In this document: positions 63,831 to 64,000 of the stretch, piece by piece
Position numbering within the stretch: the first letter of the stretch is position 1
How the letters are laid out: every line of letters begins with the position of its first letter
Source of the DNA: Neocallimastix lanati (nom. inval.)
Taxonomy: Eukaryota > Neocallimastigomycota > Neocallimastigomycetes > Neocallimastigales > Neocallimastigaceae
Assembly (NCBI GenBank): GCA_016946835.1
Contig: JACVTC010000116.1
Location: 452,501-516,500 of the forward strand
Length of the DNA: 64,000 nucleotides
Reading direction: 5' to 3'
The notes under the pieces: model-generated
Told to the model about the DNA's origin: nothing
Seen by the model: the letters and a program-made list of their open reading frames with translations, nothing else
Databases searched by the model: none
Program-made: the position numbers and the translations under genes

Positions 63831-64000
63831 TTAAAATAAGTATTATTTTATTATTTTATTATAAAATGAATCAATTCGATTACTATCTTTGATACATTAA
63901 TATTAATAAACATAAGTAATATTTATTATTATTAATTCTATAATGTAAGAAGTAGTTTTTGAAATATAGTTAGTTTGAAATAGTCATTATTAAATAAATT

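Overview
The window looks like nuclear DNA of an anaerobic gut fungus (Neocallimastigomycota). This is an inference from four things: extreme AT richness with long A/T homopolymers and ATT, TTTA and AAAAT microsatellites; short GT-AG introns with donors such as GTATGT and GTAATT; fungal-type regulators with Asn/Gln/Ser-rich disordered regions; and a secreted GH5 beta-mannanase with remains of a second copy. Other AT-rich eukaryotes cannot be excluded from sequence alone. Gene density is low: eight protein-coding genes are supported in 64 kb.

Layout. 1-7036 is repeat-rich AT spacer with one fragment (5.8 kb) of a dispersed repeat. 7037-7915 (+) is an unrecognised single-exon gene. 9.8-11.3 kb holds a decayed minus-strand retroelement and poly(A)-tailed tandem units. 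13247-16762 (-) is a four-exon Crz1-like zinc-finger transcription factor. 18.7-20.6 kb is a graveyard: a copia RT/RNase H fragment, a truncated GH5 mannanase pseudogene and a frameshifted secreted-protein pseudogene. 21.6-22.0 kb is a dispersed repeat. 24767-28057 (+) is BDP1, a TFIIIB subunit, and 29016-31947 (-) is Acinus, convergent with it. 32572-35226 (-) is a ten-exon class I histone deacetylase. 35.9-41 kb is a second retroelement graveyard with several near-perfect palindromes. 41879-44036 (+) is Rab GDP-dissociation inhibitor. 46617-48253 (-) is an unrecognised disordered protein. 51.45-52.1 kb is a GC-richer dispersed repeat with a hairpin beside it. 53336-56119 (+) is a copia element with both LTRs and an internal deletion. 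57.2-57.65 kb is the second copy of the 21.6-kb repeat. 58706-60106 (-) is the secreted GH5 mannanase, with two palindromes upstream. 60.5-64 kb is AT spacer with tandem repeats.

The genes do not form a pathway or cluster. They are mostly housekeeping or regulatory functions: Pol III transcription, splicing/EJC-associated ASAP complex, chromatin deacetylation, vesicle traffic, and possibly calcium/calcineurin signalling. One plant-cell-wall enzyme is present. Gene models were built by hand from splice phases. All reconstructed models close with consistent phase, but none has transcript support here. No convincing novel multi-gene system was found. The most interesting material is the mannanase pseudogene with its microhomology deletion, two dispersed GC-richer repeat families, perfect palindromes near retroelement debris, and odd exon structures (a 15-nt catalytic microexon in the deacetylase, and a probable start-codon-only exon in GDI).
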